A stretch of 64,000 bases of DNA from Herbidospora yilanensis (GTDB lineage: Bacteria > Actinomycetota > Actinomycetes > Streptosporangiales > Streptosporangiaceae). Where the stretch lies: contig NZ_BBXE01000032.1 of NCBI RefSeq assembly GCF_001570565.1, forward strand, positions 105,799 through 169,798, written 5' to 3'. Within the stretch, counting starts at the first letter, position 1; each line of letters opens with the position of its first letter. Shown here in pieces: positions 33,743 to 42,751 of the stretch. The position numbers and the translations under genes are program-made. A model generated the notes under the pieces. The model was given only the letters and a program-made list of their open reading frames with translations, was not told where the DNA came from and did not search any database.

Positions 33743-34951
33743 ATGTCCTTCATCACGAATGTCGCAGGGGTGGCCGTGCTGGCTCTGGCGGTCTCGCTGA
33801 CCCCGGTTTCCCCGCCCGCCGCCTCGGCCGACGCCGGGACGCCGATCGGCGTGCGCCTGCCCGCGCCCGGCGGCCGATATCCGGTCGGGACCGTGGCCCT
33901 GCGGCTGGTCGACCGCTCGCGGCCCGATCCGCTGGTGGCGGCCCGGCCGTACCGGGAGCTGATGGTCAGCCTGTGGTACCCGGCGAGCGGCGGCGGGCCG
34001 GTCGCGCCGCACATGGCGCCGCTGGCCGCCGCCGACTGGGATCGCCGTTCGGCGCCGCCCCTGGGCGTGCCCAAGGGCGCGGTCGACTGGGCCGGCACCC
34101 GCACCCATGCCCGGGTGGGCGCGCCGGTCGAGCGGCGTGCGGGCCGGCTGCCGGTGGTGCTGTTCGGCTCGGGCGACGGCGGGCCACGCACGCTGGGCAC
34201 CGCCCTGGTCGAGGACCTGGCCTCGCGCGGCTACCTGGTCGTCACCGTCGACCACACCTACGAGGCCGACCAGGTGGAGTTCCCCGGCCGCCGCCTCGTG
34301 CGCGCCCTGCCGCTGCCCACGAAGCTGACGCCCAAGGTCATCGAGAAGCTGCTGGCCGAACACTCGCGGGCCCGCCTGGCCGACCTGCGCCACGTCCTGG
34401 ACCAGGTCACCACCCTGGCCCAGGGCCGCCCGATCGGCGGCGGGCTGCCCCGGGGCATGCTCGGCGCGCCGGACGTCTCGCGGGTGGGGGTGCTGGGCCA
34501 GTCGCTGGGCGGGTCGGTCGCCGCCCAGTTGTCCCGAGACGACGCCCGTGTGGACGCGGGCGTCAACCTCGACGGCGCCTACGTCGGCCCCGTGGCCACC
34601 CGTGGCGTGACCAAGCCGTTCCTGCAACTGGCGGCGGAAACCCAGACACGGGACGGCGAGCCGAGCTGGAAGTCGTTCTGGCGGGCCTCGACCGGCTGGA
34701 AGCGGGAGCTGCGCTTCACGGGCGCGGCCCACGGCTCGTTCACCGACCTGCAACCACTGCTGCCGCAGATCGCGGCCAAGCTGCCCACGGTGCCGCTCGC
34801 GGACTTCGTGGGCACGATCGATCCGGGCCGTTCGGTGGCGGCCCAGCGCGCCTACGTCGGGGCCTTCTTCGACCTGCACCTGCGCGGCCGGCCGACCCGC
34901 CTGTTCGACGGCCCCGACGCCCGCTTCCCCGAGGTCGCCCTCATCCCCTGA
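33743..34951 (+). CDS. secreted alpha/beta hydrolase, PAF-acetylhydrolase/lipase-like
   Basis: Exported hydrolase of 402 residues. A Sec signal peptide covers about residues 1-31 (ends ASADAGT). The nucleophile elbow is GQSLGG with Ser254; the oxyanion strand has GSGDGGPRTLG in place of the usual HGxGG. The acid is probably in NLDGAY and the His in GAAHGSFTD, the pattern of platelet-activating-factor acetylhydrolase-like lipases. The frame is open far upstream, but only ATG 33743 gives a signal peptide. It may be controlled by the divergent kinase/regulator pair. Confidence 0.85.
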   Translation: MSFITNVAGVAVLALAVSLTPVSPPAASADAGTPIGVRLPAPGGRYPVGTVALRLVDRSRPDPLVAARPYRELMVSLWYPASGGGPVAPHMAPLAAADWDRRSAPPLGVPKGAVDWAGTRTHARVGAPVERRAGRLPVVLFGSGDGGPRTLGTALVEDLASRGYLVVTVDHTYEADQVEFPGRRLVRALPLPTKLTPKVIEKLLAEHSRARLADLRHVLDQVTTLAQGRPIGGGLPRGMLGAPDVSRVGVLGQSLGGSVAAQLSRDDARVDAGVNLDGAYVGPVATRGVTKPFLQLAAETQTRDGEPSWKSFWRASTGWKRELRFTGAAHGSFTDLQPLLPQIAAKLPTVPLADFVGTIDPGRSVAAQRAYVGAFFDLHLRGRPTRLFDGPDARFPEVALIP

Positions 34952-35163
34952 CCGGGGTGGCCTCCGTTAAGCCCGCCGGGTAGGGCCGCATGAGGCGATC
35001 GAGTCGCGGCCGGATGTCTACGGCGCCGGTCGCGGCCGCCGGTGCGGTGAGCGTCGACAGTGCACGATCTCTTCCCGTGGCAGGTCCATGCGGCCGATCC
35101 GAAGAAGCCGATCTTGTGGCTCATCCGTCGGCCTTGGGGGGATCCGGCACGCAGCGGTGGCCC

Positions 35164-35892
35164 CTACGCGACCGGTTTCCCCCGGGACACCGCGCTGATC
35201 ATCTGTGCCCGGCGCAGCACGTCGAGCTGGGCGCGGTTGTAGAGGGCTTCGAGAGCGTGGCCGAGGGCGGCTCGGGCCTGCCGCGGCGCGGAGGCCTTGA
35301 GTTCCAGCGTGACCGGGTGATCGGAAGTCGCTCCGTCGATGAACGGTGCGAGCTGCTCGGCGAGGGCCTGCCGTGTGGTGTCGTCGGCGTCCTCGGGCAG
35401 GTCGCGGAACTCCTCGTCGAGTGCGACGTTGGGGCGCGCCTCCAGGGTCCGGCGTACGGCGTCCATCGACTCATCGGAGAACAGCTGGGCGTAGATCATG
35501 AGGAGCGCGCGATCGTTGCCGCGCAGGTGCTCCGCGACGCCGCTGAACGCGGTCGGCACGTCCGTCGCCGCGCCCGGCTCGGACAGCGTGGCCAGCACCC
35601 TCCGGATGTGCTGGAGTCGCTCCACCGTCGCCTCCAGTTCGGCGTCGATGGTCCGGAAGATCGAGGCCTGACCTTCGGCGCCGGTCTCCATCGCGGCGAT
35701 CTGCGTGAGCGGCACGCCCAGCCCGGTCAGTCGTCTGATCTGCAGAAGCCGCGTCAGGTGGCGGACCTCGTATCGTTTGTATCCATTGGGTTCGCGGTCG
35801 GGCTCGTCGAGCAGGCCGATCTCGTGGTAGTAGCGCACCGTCTTCACCGTGGTCTCCGCGAGCTCGGCCAGCTCACGGGTGCTCCAGGTCAT
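35164..35892 (-). CDS. MerR-family transcriptional regulator
   Basis: Regulator of 242 residues. The N-terminal HTH reads STRELAELAETTVKTVRYYH, then EIGLLDEPDR. The coiled-coil linker follows (about 75-105), then a variable C-terminal effector domain without Cys-rich metal sites, which favours an organic or stress signal over metals. It lies 15 bases downstream of the CPBP protease gene in the same direction, so the two probably form one unit regulated by the MerR protein itself. Confidence 0.9.
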   Translation of the reverse strand: MTWSTRELAELAETTVKTVRYYHEIGLLDEPDREPNGYKRYEVRHLTRLLQIRRLTGLGVPLTQIAAMETGAEGQASIFRTIDAELEATVERLQHIRRVLATLSEPGAATDVPTAFSGVAEHLRGNDRALLMIYAQLFSDESMDAVRRTLEARPNVALDEEFRDLPEDADDTTRQALAEQLAPFIDGATSDHPVTLELKASAPRQARAALGHALEALYNRAQLDVLRRAQMISAVSRGKPVA

Positions 35893-35907
35893 GGGTTGCT
35901 CGCCTCC

Positions 35908-36822
35908 TCACGCGGTTCGGCGGGTCCGGCGACGCCGCTCGCGCAGCCGGACCAGGACGACCATGCCGACGTTGACGGCGGCGAGGATCAGCAGGGACGC
36001 GTCACCGGTGTCGGTGGATCGATCGAGAGGGAACGCCTCGCCGTCCGCCATCAGTGTATTCACGGTCGTCGCCAGCACGTTGTTGGCGACGTGGAAGGCG
36101 ACGGGCGCCTCGACGCCCCGGCTGATGATCGCCATGAGCCCGGCGCAGATGCCGAACACCAGGTAGTAGCCGAACAACCAGGGGTCGGTCGACCCGTGCA
36201 TCACGGCGAAGGCCAGGCCGGCGACCACGAGCCCGACGACCAGAGCCGGGCGGACCGCGCGCACCCACGATGCGGCGGCGGGCAGCACGGCGCTGCGGAA
36301 CATCAGCTCCTCACCGGCGGCCTGGATCGGAGTGGTCAAGAAGACGAGCACCAGCATGGCGATCGTCGTGGCGCTCACACCGAAGGCGGTCCAGCCCGGC
36401 GCGTCGGGGGCGACCAGGGCCACGACACCGATCCCGGTGCCCACCAGCAGCGCCGCGCCGAGAAGATACTCCGTCAACCGGCGGGGGTCGAACGCCCGCG
36501 GCGCGCTGATCAGACTGCGCCACGGCACCTTCGCCATCCACACCAGGAGCACGATCGCCAGCACACCCGCCGCGCCCACGCTCACGTTGACCGCGAGGAA
36601 CTTCAACGGCGTGAAGGTGGCCGCCAGCGGATCGTCGCTGCCCTCGATGACGCCGACGAGCTGGTAGAACACGATCTGCATGACCAGCATCGCCAGCGAC
36701 GGAACGATGACGACCACGAGCGCCTTCCACCAGCTCATGCGCAGGTGCGCGCCGAACGGCCGGGAGCCCTCCCGCGTCAGGGGCCTCGATGCCGCGGCTT
36801 GCGCGCGACTCCTCGCATCCAT
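35908..36822 (-). CDS. CPBP-family intramembrane metalloprotease
   Basis: Membrane protein of 304 residues with about eight hydrophobic segments. The three CPBP motifs are visible: EELMFRS (EExxxR), FAVMHGS (FxxxH) and FHVANN (HxxxN). Members are glutamate/metal-type proteases (Rce1-like), some acting in bacteriocin immunity or processing. ATG 36822 is chosen over a longer frame because AGAGGA lies 9 bases upstream. The pairing with a MerR regulator suggests an inducible membrane-stress or peptide-immunity role, which is inference. Confidence 0.88.
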   Translation of the reverse strand: MDARSRAQAAASRPLTREGSRPFGAHLRMSWWKALVVVIVPSLAMLVMQIVFYQLVGVIEGSDDPLAATFTPLKFLAVNVSVGAAGVLAIVLLVWMAKVPWRSLISAPRAFDPRRLTEYLLGAALLVGTGIGVVALVAPDAPGWTAFGVSATTIAMLVLVFLTTPIQAAGEELMFRSAVLPAAASWVRAVRPALVVGLVVAGLAFAVMHGSTDPWLFGYYLVFGICAGLMAIISRGVEAPVAFHVANNVLATTVNTLMADGEAFPLDRSTDTGDASLLILAAVNVGMVVLVRLRERRRRTRRTA

Positions 36823-36875
36823 GGGCACGGTCCTCTCAGGTTCGAATCGGCTGCCGCGCTCAAGAGCGAACACCA

Positions 36876-36888
36876 TGCCCTTGGGGCA
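36876..36888. promoter_or_regulatory. 13-bp dyad upstream of the CPBP/MerR operon
   Basis: TGCCC TTG GGGCA is a perfect 5-bp dyad. On the minus strand it lies just downstream of a TTGAGT box (36895-36890), the layout of MerR-regulated promoters, where the dyad sits inside a lengthened spacer. The -10 box is not clear. Confidence 0.35.
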
Positions 36889-36953
36889 CACTCAAGTCGT
36901 CACCAGAGGCTCACCACTGGCAGCCAAGCCATCCCGGCTGACGGCGTCACGGC

Positions 36954-37523
36954 CTAAGGGAGTCGGTGGGGCTGGGCGGCGACGAGGACGCCCAGCGCTC
37001 CGAAGGTGCCGATCAGCCAGATGCCGCTGACGATCGTGCTGACGGTGTCGCCGCCGACGATCGAGGCGGCCATCGTGACCGGGAACCACATCCCCGCCAG
37101 CAGCGGCAGCCAGCGCAGCGCCCCGTCGAGCCGCTTCCCGGCCGCCATCACGATGCCGAGCACCAGCAGGAGCAACTGGCTGAGCGGCCAGCTCGCGTCG
37201 AGGATCGCCAGCCAGAGCGGGAAGTCCTCGTGCCTGGCGTAGCCGAAGGACAGGGCGTTCAGCAGGAACGCGCAGGGCAGCGTGACCATCAGCGCGTACG
37301 GGACGAAGCGCGCCACCCCGTCGCCCGCGAGGCGTTTCTTCGACACCGTCAGGATCCAGGCGAAGACGCCGACGACGAAGAGCATGCCGGTGACCGTGTC
37401 GAGGGTCTGGATGCCCTGGTAGATGTCGTCGCCGACGATGAACGTGCCGATCGCCCACGCGGTGGCGCCGAGAGTGAGCAGCAGGCCCGACGTGCGGACC
37501 GGTGTGGTGAGGGTGGTTTCCAT
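36954..37523 (-). CDS. hypothetical multi-pass membrane protein
   Basis: 189 residues with about six hydrophobic helices (TSGLLLTLGATAWAIGTFIV, VTGMLFVVGVFAWILTV, YALMVTLPCAFLLNAL, PLSQLLLLVLGIVMAAG and others) separated by short loops. I use ATG 37523. No catalytic motif is seen and I do not recognise a named family. It is divergent from the large histidine kinase gene and could be a target or sensor partner of that system. Confidence 0.75.
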   Translation of the reverse strand: METTLTTPVRTSGLLLTLGATAWAIGTFIVGDDIYQGIQTLDTVTGMLFVVGVFAWILTVSKKRLAGDGVARFVPYALMVTLPCAFLLNALSFGYARHEDFPLWLAILDASWPLSQLLLLVLGIVMAAGKRLDGALRWLPLLAGMWFPVTMAASIVGGDTVSTIVSGIWLIGTFGALGVLVAAQPHRLP

Positions 37524-37645
37524 GGAGGCCACCGTCCCGACCGGGCGTCCCGGGCGCCCAGGGAGCGGAGACCGGAGAGATGTCCCGTTCTTGCCGGGAC
37601 GCCGGTCCCTGCCGGGCGGATCCGGAGGTGTGCCACGCTGTCCGG

Positions 37646-39670
37646 ATGTTGTCCTCCGTCTCGCGTTCCACCGTCGCCGCGCTCGCGATCGCGGCGTTCT
37701 GCCTGATCGCGGCCGTGCCGACGACGTGGGCCGAGATCGAGACGGGGACCGTGACCCGGCCGGGGCCGATCTCGTTCTCGCCGTGGTCGTCGACCGTGCC
37801 GGCGGTGGCGCTGGCGCTCGCGGGGGCGGTGCTGGCGCTGCGGCTGCCGCGCCACGCGATGACGTGGATCCTGCTCGGGGGCGGGCTGGTCGGCGCGCTC
37901 AACGGGCTGGGGGCGGCGTGGGCGGCCTATTCGCTGACCCGCCACGGCGGGGCGCTGCCGCTGACCGCGCCGGCCTTCTACGCGGGGGCGCGGCTGGGGC
38001 CGTTGATGAACCTGCTGCCACCGCTGATCCTGCTGTTCTTCCCCGACGGGAGGCTGCCGTCGGCCCGCTGGCGGCGTCCGGCGTGGCTGAGCCTGGGCGG
38101 GACCGGGCTCGCGGTGCTGGTATTCCTGACCGTCCCGTGGCATGTCGTCGAGCCGGGCGGCCCGTGGCCCGGTCTCGATCCGCCGCTGGTCAGCCTGCCC
38201 GACGACGTGTGGCGGTCGCTGTTCGGGCTCGCGCCGGTGCTGATCGTGGTGACGCTGGTGCCGGCGCTGGCGGCGTTCGCCGTCCGGTTCGGGGGTGCGG
38301 GCCGTGAGCGGCGGGCGCAGTTGCGGTGGATGCTGCTGGCCGGGCTGCTCAACGTGGTGCTGCTGGCCGCTCCCCTGGTGGCCGGCTGGCTGCCCGCCGA
38401 CGTGGTGTTCGTGGCGGGGACCGTCGCGCTGGCGGCGGCGGTGCTGATCGCGGTCGGCCGCTACCGGCTCTACGACATCGACCCGGTCCTCGGCTGGACG
38501 CTGGTCTACGGCGCGCTGGCCGCCGCCGTCGTCGTCGTCGACGTGGCGGTCTTCGCGGGCATGAGCGCGCTGGTCGAGGAGCCGATGGCGGCCGTCCTGG
38601 CGGCGGGCGTGGTGGCCGTGCTCTACGCGCCGCTGCGGTCGTGGATCCAGAAGCGCGTCGGCGGCCTGCTGCGCGGCGAGCCCTACGACGTGGTGTCGGC
38701 GCTGGCCCGCCGCCTGGAGGAGAGCGCGGGCCCGGAGGAGCTGCTGCTCGCGGTCGCCTCGGCGGTCGCGTCGGCGTTCCGGTCTCCTTATGTACGGGTC
38801 GAGCTCGACCGCTCCGGCGGCGGAGTGATGGCCGTCGAACACGGCGCCAGGCGTGACGAGGGGGTGGTCGTGTTGCCGTTCGCCTACCGCGACGTGGAGA
38901 TCGGCCGGCTGACCCTGGTCCCCCGGGCCGGGACCCGGCTGGCCGAGGCCGACCAGCGGCTGCTCGCCGACGTGGTGCGACAGGCGGCGGCGGCCGTGCG
39001 CGCCACCGCGCTCACCGAGGAGTTGCAGCAGAGCCGCGAACGCCTGGTCGGCGGGGTCGAGGAGGAGCGCAGGCGGCTGCGCCGCGACCTCCACGACGGT
39101 CTCGGCCCGACGCTGGCGGCGGCGGCGCTGAAGGTCGAGGCGGCCGGGAACCTGATGGAGCGCGACCCGGCGCTGGCCCGCGAGGCGCTGGGCCAGGTGC
39201 GCGGCGACCTGTCGACGGTCCTGGCCGACGTGCGCAGGCTGGTCCACGACCTGCGCCCGCCGGCGCTCGACCAGTTCGGCCTCGCGGGAGCCCTCCGCCA
39301 CGCGGCCGAACGGTTCGGCGATGGGTCGCTGTCGATCGTGGTCACGACGGCGGGAGACCTGACCGGGCTGCCGGCGGCGGCCGAGGTGGCGGCCTACCGG
39401 ATCGGCTGCGAGGCGATGGTGAACGTGACCCGCCACGCGCGGGCGGGCCGCTGCGACGTGCGGCTGATCGCGACCGGCGGCACACTTGAGGTGGAGATCG
39501 TCGACGACGGGCGCGGCCTGGGCCGCGCGGGACAGACGGGGGACGTGACGGGAGTGGGCCTGCTGGCCATGCGCGAACGCGCCGAGGAACTGGGCGGCCG
39601 GTGCACGATCACCGCCGGCGCCGCCGGGACGCGGGTCCACGCGGTCCTGCCGCTGGCGGTGCCCGCGTGA
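37646..39670 (+). CDS. multi-pass membrane sensor histidine kinase (HisKA_3/NarX-like)
   Basis: Kinase of 674 residues. The first 330 residues hold about eight hydrophobic segments. A GAF-like region follows (about 360-455), then a coiled stretch. The phospho-acceptor helix has RRLRRDLHDGLGPTLAAAAL (His about 483), and the ATPase domain has VDDGRGLGRAG and GLLAMRERAEELGG. ATG 37646 is the first start that precedes the first helix without extra polar leader. It overlaps the response regulator start by 4 bases (GTGA). Confidence 0.92.
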   Translation: MLSSVSRSTVAALAIAAFCLIAAVPTTWAEIETGTVTRPGPISFSPWSSTVPAVALALAGAVLALRLPRHAMTWILLGGGLVGALNGLGAAWAAYSLTRHGGALPLTAPAFYAGARLGPLMNLLPPLILLFFPDGRLPSARWRRPAWLSLGGTGLAVLVFLTVPWHVVEPGGPWPGLDPPLVSLPDDVWRSLFGLAPVLIVVTLVPALAAFAVRFGGAGRERRAQLRWMLLAGLLNVVLLAAPLVAGWLPADVVFVAGTVALAAAVLIAVGRYRLYDIDPVLGWTLVYGALAAAVVVVDVAVFAGMSALVEEPMAAVLAAGVVAVLYAPLRSWIQKRVGGLLRGEPYDVVSALARRLEESAGPEELLLAVASAVASAFRSPYVRVELDRSGGGVMAVEHGARRDEGVVVLPFAYRDVEIGRLTLVPRAGTRLAEADQRLLADVVRQAAAAVRATALTEELQQSRERLVGGVEEERRRLRRDLHDGLGPTLAAAALKVEAAGNLMERDPALAREALGQVRGDLSTVLADVRRLVHDLRPPALDQFGLAGALRHAAERFGDGSLSIVVTTAGDLTGLPAAAEVAAYRIGCEAMVNVTRHARAGRCDVRLIATGGTLEVEIVDDGRGLGRAGQTGDVTGVGLLAMRERAEELGGRCTITAGAAGTRVHAVLPLAVPA

Positions 39671-40314
39671 CCCGGGTGCTGGTCGCCGACGACCATCCCG
39701 TCTACCGCGACGGGCTGCGCATGCTGCTCGCCTCGACCGGCGAGGTCGACGTGGTCGCCACCGCCGCCGACGGCAGGGAGGCGGTCGAGAAGGCCCTCGG
39801 CCTGCGCCCGGAGGTGGTCGTGATGGACCTCGGCATGCCCGTCATGGACGGCGTGACGGCGACGCAGCGGATCGTCGCGGAGACCTCCGAGATCGGCGTG
39901 CTGGTGCTGACGATGCACGACGACGACGAGACCGTGTTCGCCGCGATGCGCGCGGGAGCCCGGGGCTACCTGGTCAAGGGCGCCGACCAGACCGAGATCC
40001 TGCGCGCCATCAAGGCGGTCGCGAGCGGCGAGGTCATCTTCGGCCCCGCGCTGGCCTCACGGGTGACCCGGTTCTTCGCCCGCCTGCCGGTCGTCCCCGA
40101 GTCGGAGCCGTTCCCGCAGCTCACCACCCGCGAGCGGGAGGTGCTCGAACTGATCGCGGCCGGGTTGTCGAACCGGCAGATCGCCGAGCGCCTGTTCCTG
40201 GCCCCCAAGACGGTCCGCAACAACGTGTCGAACGTGTTCGCCAAACTCCGGGTCGCCGACCGGGCGCAGGCCATCGTCCAGGCCAGGGAGGCGGGTCTGG
40301 GCCGTCAGCCGTAG
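39667..40314 (+). CDS. NarL/FixJ-type response regulator
   Basis: Regulator of 215 residues starting at GTG 39667. Receiver: ADDHPVYRDG, phosphorylated Asp54 in VVMDLGMPVMDG, Lys in LVKGADQTEI. HTH: LTTREREVLELIAAGLSNRQ, then LAPKTVRNNVSNVFAKL. It is the cognate partner of the kinase it overlaps. Targets are not evident; the secreted repeat protein gene downstream and the divergent membrane protein are candidates. Confidence 0.94.
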   Translation: MTRVLVADDHPVYRDGLRMLLASTGEVDVVATAADGREAVEKALGLRPEVVVMDLGMPVMDGVTATQRIVAETSEIGVLVLTMHDDDETVFAAMRAGARGYLVKGADQTEILRAIKAVASGEVIFGPALASRVTRFFARLPVVPESEPFPQLTTREREVLELIAAGLSNRQIAERLFLAPKTVRNNVSNVFAKLRVADRAQAIVQAREAGLGRQP

Positions 40315-40494
40315 GTGCCGGGGGCGGCTCGACCGCCACGGCAGTGCGGGTTCACCGAGCCGACCAGTGGGTTGCAACCGAGGTCCAAGACACCCGGACG
40401 AGGCGCAACCAAGACCCAAGACGCATCAGAAACGATCTTCGAGTCAGGGGCGGGGTTCCGCTCCGCCCCGCCCACGGCCCGAGGAGGAGCCTCT

Positions 40495-42735
40495 GTGCGG
40501 CGCTTAACGAGGACGGTCCTGTCCTTCGCCCTGATACTCGCCCCCCTGGTGGTGACCGGCGGCACGCCCGCCGCCGCCGACCCCGGCTGCAGGGAAGGCG
40601 ACACCCGCCCGATCTGCACCGGTGACCCGGAGGAGCCGGGGTCCCACGACCCCGTCGGCGGTCTCTCCGCGGTGATCCGCCAGCTCAACGGGATCCAGGT
40701 CGTCGGTACCGCCTACGACCCCAGCGACCCCACCGCGGTGGTCACGGTCGACATCTCCGTCGACGGCACCGATGTCGGCAGTGTGACGGCCAACCAGAAC
40801 CGGTCGCAGAAGTTCGACGGCCTCGTCCCGCCTCGGGCCGGCGGCCAGGTCTGCGCCACGGTGCGCAACATCGGCGCAGGGGCGCACAAGAAGGTGGGCT
40901 GCGTCACCAAGACGATCAAGGTCGATCCGTTCGGGGCTTGGGAGTCGGTGACCCGCGAGGGTGACAAGCTGCGGGTGAAGGGCTGGGTCATCGACCCCGA
41001 CTCCACTGCCCCGGTGCAGATCGACGTGTACGACACCACCAAGTTCCTGGGCTCGATCACGGCCGACACGCCGCGAACCGATGTCGGGGACGACAACTCC
41101 GGCTACGGGAACCACCACGGGTTCGACGCCCTGGTGCCGGCGGATCCGGCCGACGGGGAGCACCGGGTCTGCCTGGTCTTCATCAACAAGGGTCCGGGCG
41201 CCCACGTCGACAGCGGGTGCAAGCCCTATTCGGTGCGGCACCTGCCGTGGGGTTCGCTGGACGAGTCGATCCGTACCGGTGTGGATCTGCGGGTCGTCGG
41301 GTGGGTCGTCGACGACGACGCCAAGACGAGCCCGGTGACGGTCGACGTCGTCGCCGACGGGAAGGTCGTGCACACCGCCGTCGCGAACCAGTATCGCGAG
41401 GAGGTCGGCCGTGACCTGCCCGAATACGGCTACCACCACGGCTTCGACTTCGTCGTGCCCAAGGGCGGCGTGTTCGACACCGGCCGGCGGACCGTGTGTG
41501 TCAGAGCCCGTAACCTGGCCGCCGGGACGGTCGCCGACAGGGAACTCGGCTGCCGGGACTACATGATCGCAGCTCCCGTGACCAGCGAACCGCAGTGGGT
41601 CAAGCAGGACGTCACGACGTCCACCGCGACGTTCTGGTGGAAGCCGGTCGGGAACGCCGAGGGATACAGGTACGCCGTGCGGGAAGCCACCTCCGAGCAG
41701 TGGGTGGAGGCCGGTTCGGAGATGGCGGCCGAGTCGCCGTCCAAGCAGTTCACCGGCCTGAAGCAGGCGACGGTCTACTGCTTCCGCGTCACCGCGTACA
41801 ACCACCGCCCCAGTCAGACCGAAACCACGTGGTGCTCGAAGACGAAGGACGTCAACCTGCCCGGCGCGACCGACATGAGGATCGTCGCCCAGACGGACAC
41901 GTCCATCACCTGGCAGTGGACGGACAACACCGACCGCGAAGAGCTCTACAAGCTCTACCGCATACGGGTCGGCGGCCACGGCGAGGTGCCCGAGCACACC
42001 GAGATCCCCGCGAGCCCGGGGCGGGGCGGCACCATGACCCACACCTTCTCCGGCCTCAGGCCCGGCATCAAGTATCTGTTCCGCGTGACGCCCTACCACC
42101 CCGACCACGTGGAGTCCGGAACCTACGCCGAGGCCACGGCGGGCAACATCGAGCCCGAGATCGAGTCCTTCACCACCAACTATCGCGTGATCGACATCTG
42201 CGATCCCAGAGACGTCGAGGTCACCTGGAAGGTCACCGGCGCCACCAAACTCGAGATCAAGCAGAACGGCGTGGTGCTGAAGACCCTCACCCAGCAGAAC
42301 ACCGACCTGTGGGAAGGCACGCTCGCCGTCGGGACCAACGACGGCCACGTCGCCTACACGCTGGTCGCCCACGGCCTCACCGGCTCGCCGGACACCGAGA
42401 CGAGGCAGATCACCCGGAACGCGCCCTTCAAGGCGGCCAGCAAGGTCATCGTGACCAACACCGGCGACCGGATGCTCGTCGCCCGGCTCTTCGACCGGTT
42501 CAGCAACCCGGTGAAGGACCTGGGCACCATCGCGCCGGGCCAGGTCTGGTCGCATGACCCGGCCCGCTGCGAGATCGGCGACATCAGGATCTTCCGGGTG
42601 TACCCCGTCCCGAGCCCCAGCCCCAGCCCCAGCCCGACCGAGCCTCCGACGCCGCCAAGGGTCGAACTGGCCTGGACCACCGGCTTCATCATCGGCCACG
42701 ACAACGCCGAGGCCATCGGCGGCCAGGCCAACTGA
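40495..42735 (+). CDS. large secreted repeat protein with fibronectin type III-like domains
   Basis: Exported protein of 746 residues. GTG 40495 has GAGGAGG upstream and gives a clean signal peptide (residues 1-28). Three related blocks follow at about 60-143, 150-250 and 256-358, each with GxxxDPxxxxPVxVDVxxDG and a cysteine pair (for example Cys226/Cys242). Two FnIII-like domains come next (about 361-455 and 460-560), then a beta-rich domain and a short Pro-Ser run. No catalytic motif or sortase signal is seen. It looks like an adhesin or surface scaffold. Confidence 0.8.
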   Translation: MRRLTRTVLSFALILAPLVVTGGTPAAADPGCREGDTRPICTGDPEEPGSHDPVGGLSAVIRQLNGIQVVGTAYDPSDPTAVVTVDISVDGTDVGSVTANQNRSQKFDGLVPPRAGGQVCATVRNIGAGAHKKVGCVTKTIKVDPFGAWESVTREGDKLRVKGWVIDPDSTAPVQIDVYDTTKFLGSITADTPRTDVGDDNSGYGNHHGFDALVPADPADGEHRVCLVFINKGPGAHVDSGCKPYSVRHLPWGSLDESIRTGVDLRVVGWVVDDDAKTSPVTVDVVADGKVVHTAVANQYREEVGRDLPEYGYHHGFDFVVPKGGVFDTGRRTVCVRARNLAAGTVADRELGCRDYMIAAPVTSEPQWVKQDVTTSTATFWWKPVGNAEGYRYAVREATSEQWVEAGSEMAAESPSKQFTGLKQATVYCFRVTAYNHRPSQTETTWCSKTKDVNLPGATDMRIVAQTDTSITWQWTDNTDREELYKLYRIRVGGHGEVPEHTEIPASPGRGGTMTHTFSGLRPGIKYLFRVTPYHPDHVESGTYAEATAGNIEPEIESFTTNYRVIDICDPRDVEVTWKVTGATKLEIKQNGVVLKTLTQQNTDLWEGTLAVGTNDGHVAYTLVAHGLTGSPDTETRQITRNAPFKAASKVIVTNTGDRMLVARLFDRFSNPVKDLGTIAPGQVWSHDPARCEIGDIRIFRVYPVPSPSPSPSPTEPPTPPRVELAWTTGFIIGHDNAEAIGGQAN

Positions 42736-42751
42736 TCCGTCGCCAGGGCTT

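Noticed and set aside
34952..35163. Possible small gene in the convergent gap after the secreted hydrolase (plus strand from about 35060)
   Set aside because: It reads protein-like for about 25 codons only and then runs antisense into the MerR gene; no ribosome site.
34990..36957. Plus-strand frame of 655 codons over the MerR/CPBP genes
   Set aside because: Antisense shadow of two recognisable genes.
37349..39640. Minus-strand frame of 763 codons over the large histidine kinase
   Set aside because: Composition is Arg/Gln/His/Pro repeats typical of antisense frames; the plus strand has full kinase motifs.
40504..42699. Minus-strand frame of 731 codons over the secreted repeat protein
   Set aside because: No domain, no start with ribosome site; the plus-strand gene has a signal peptide and repeats.
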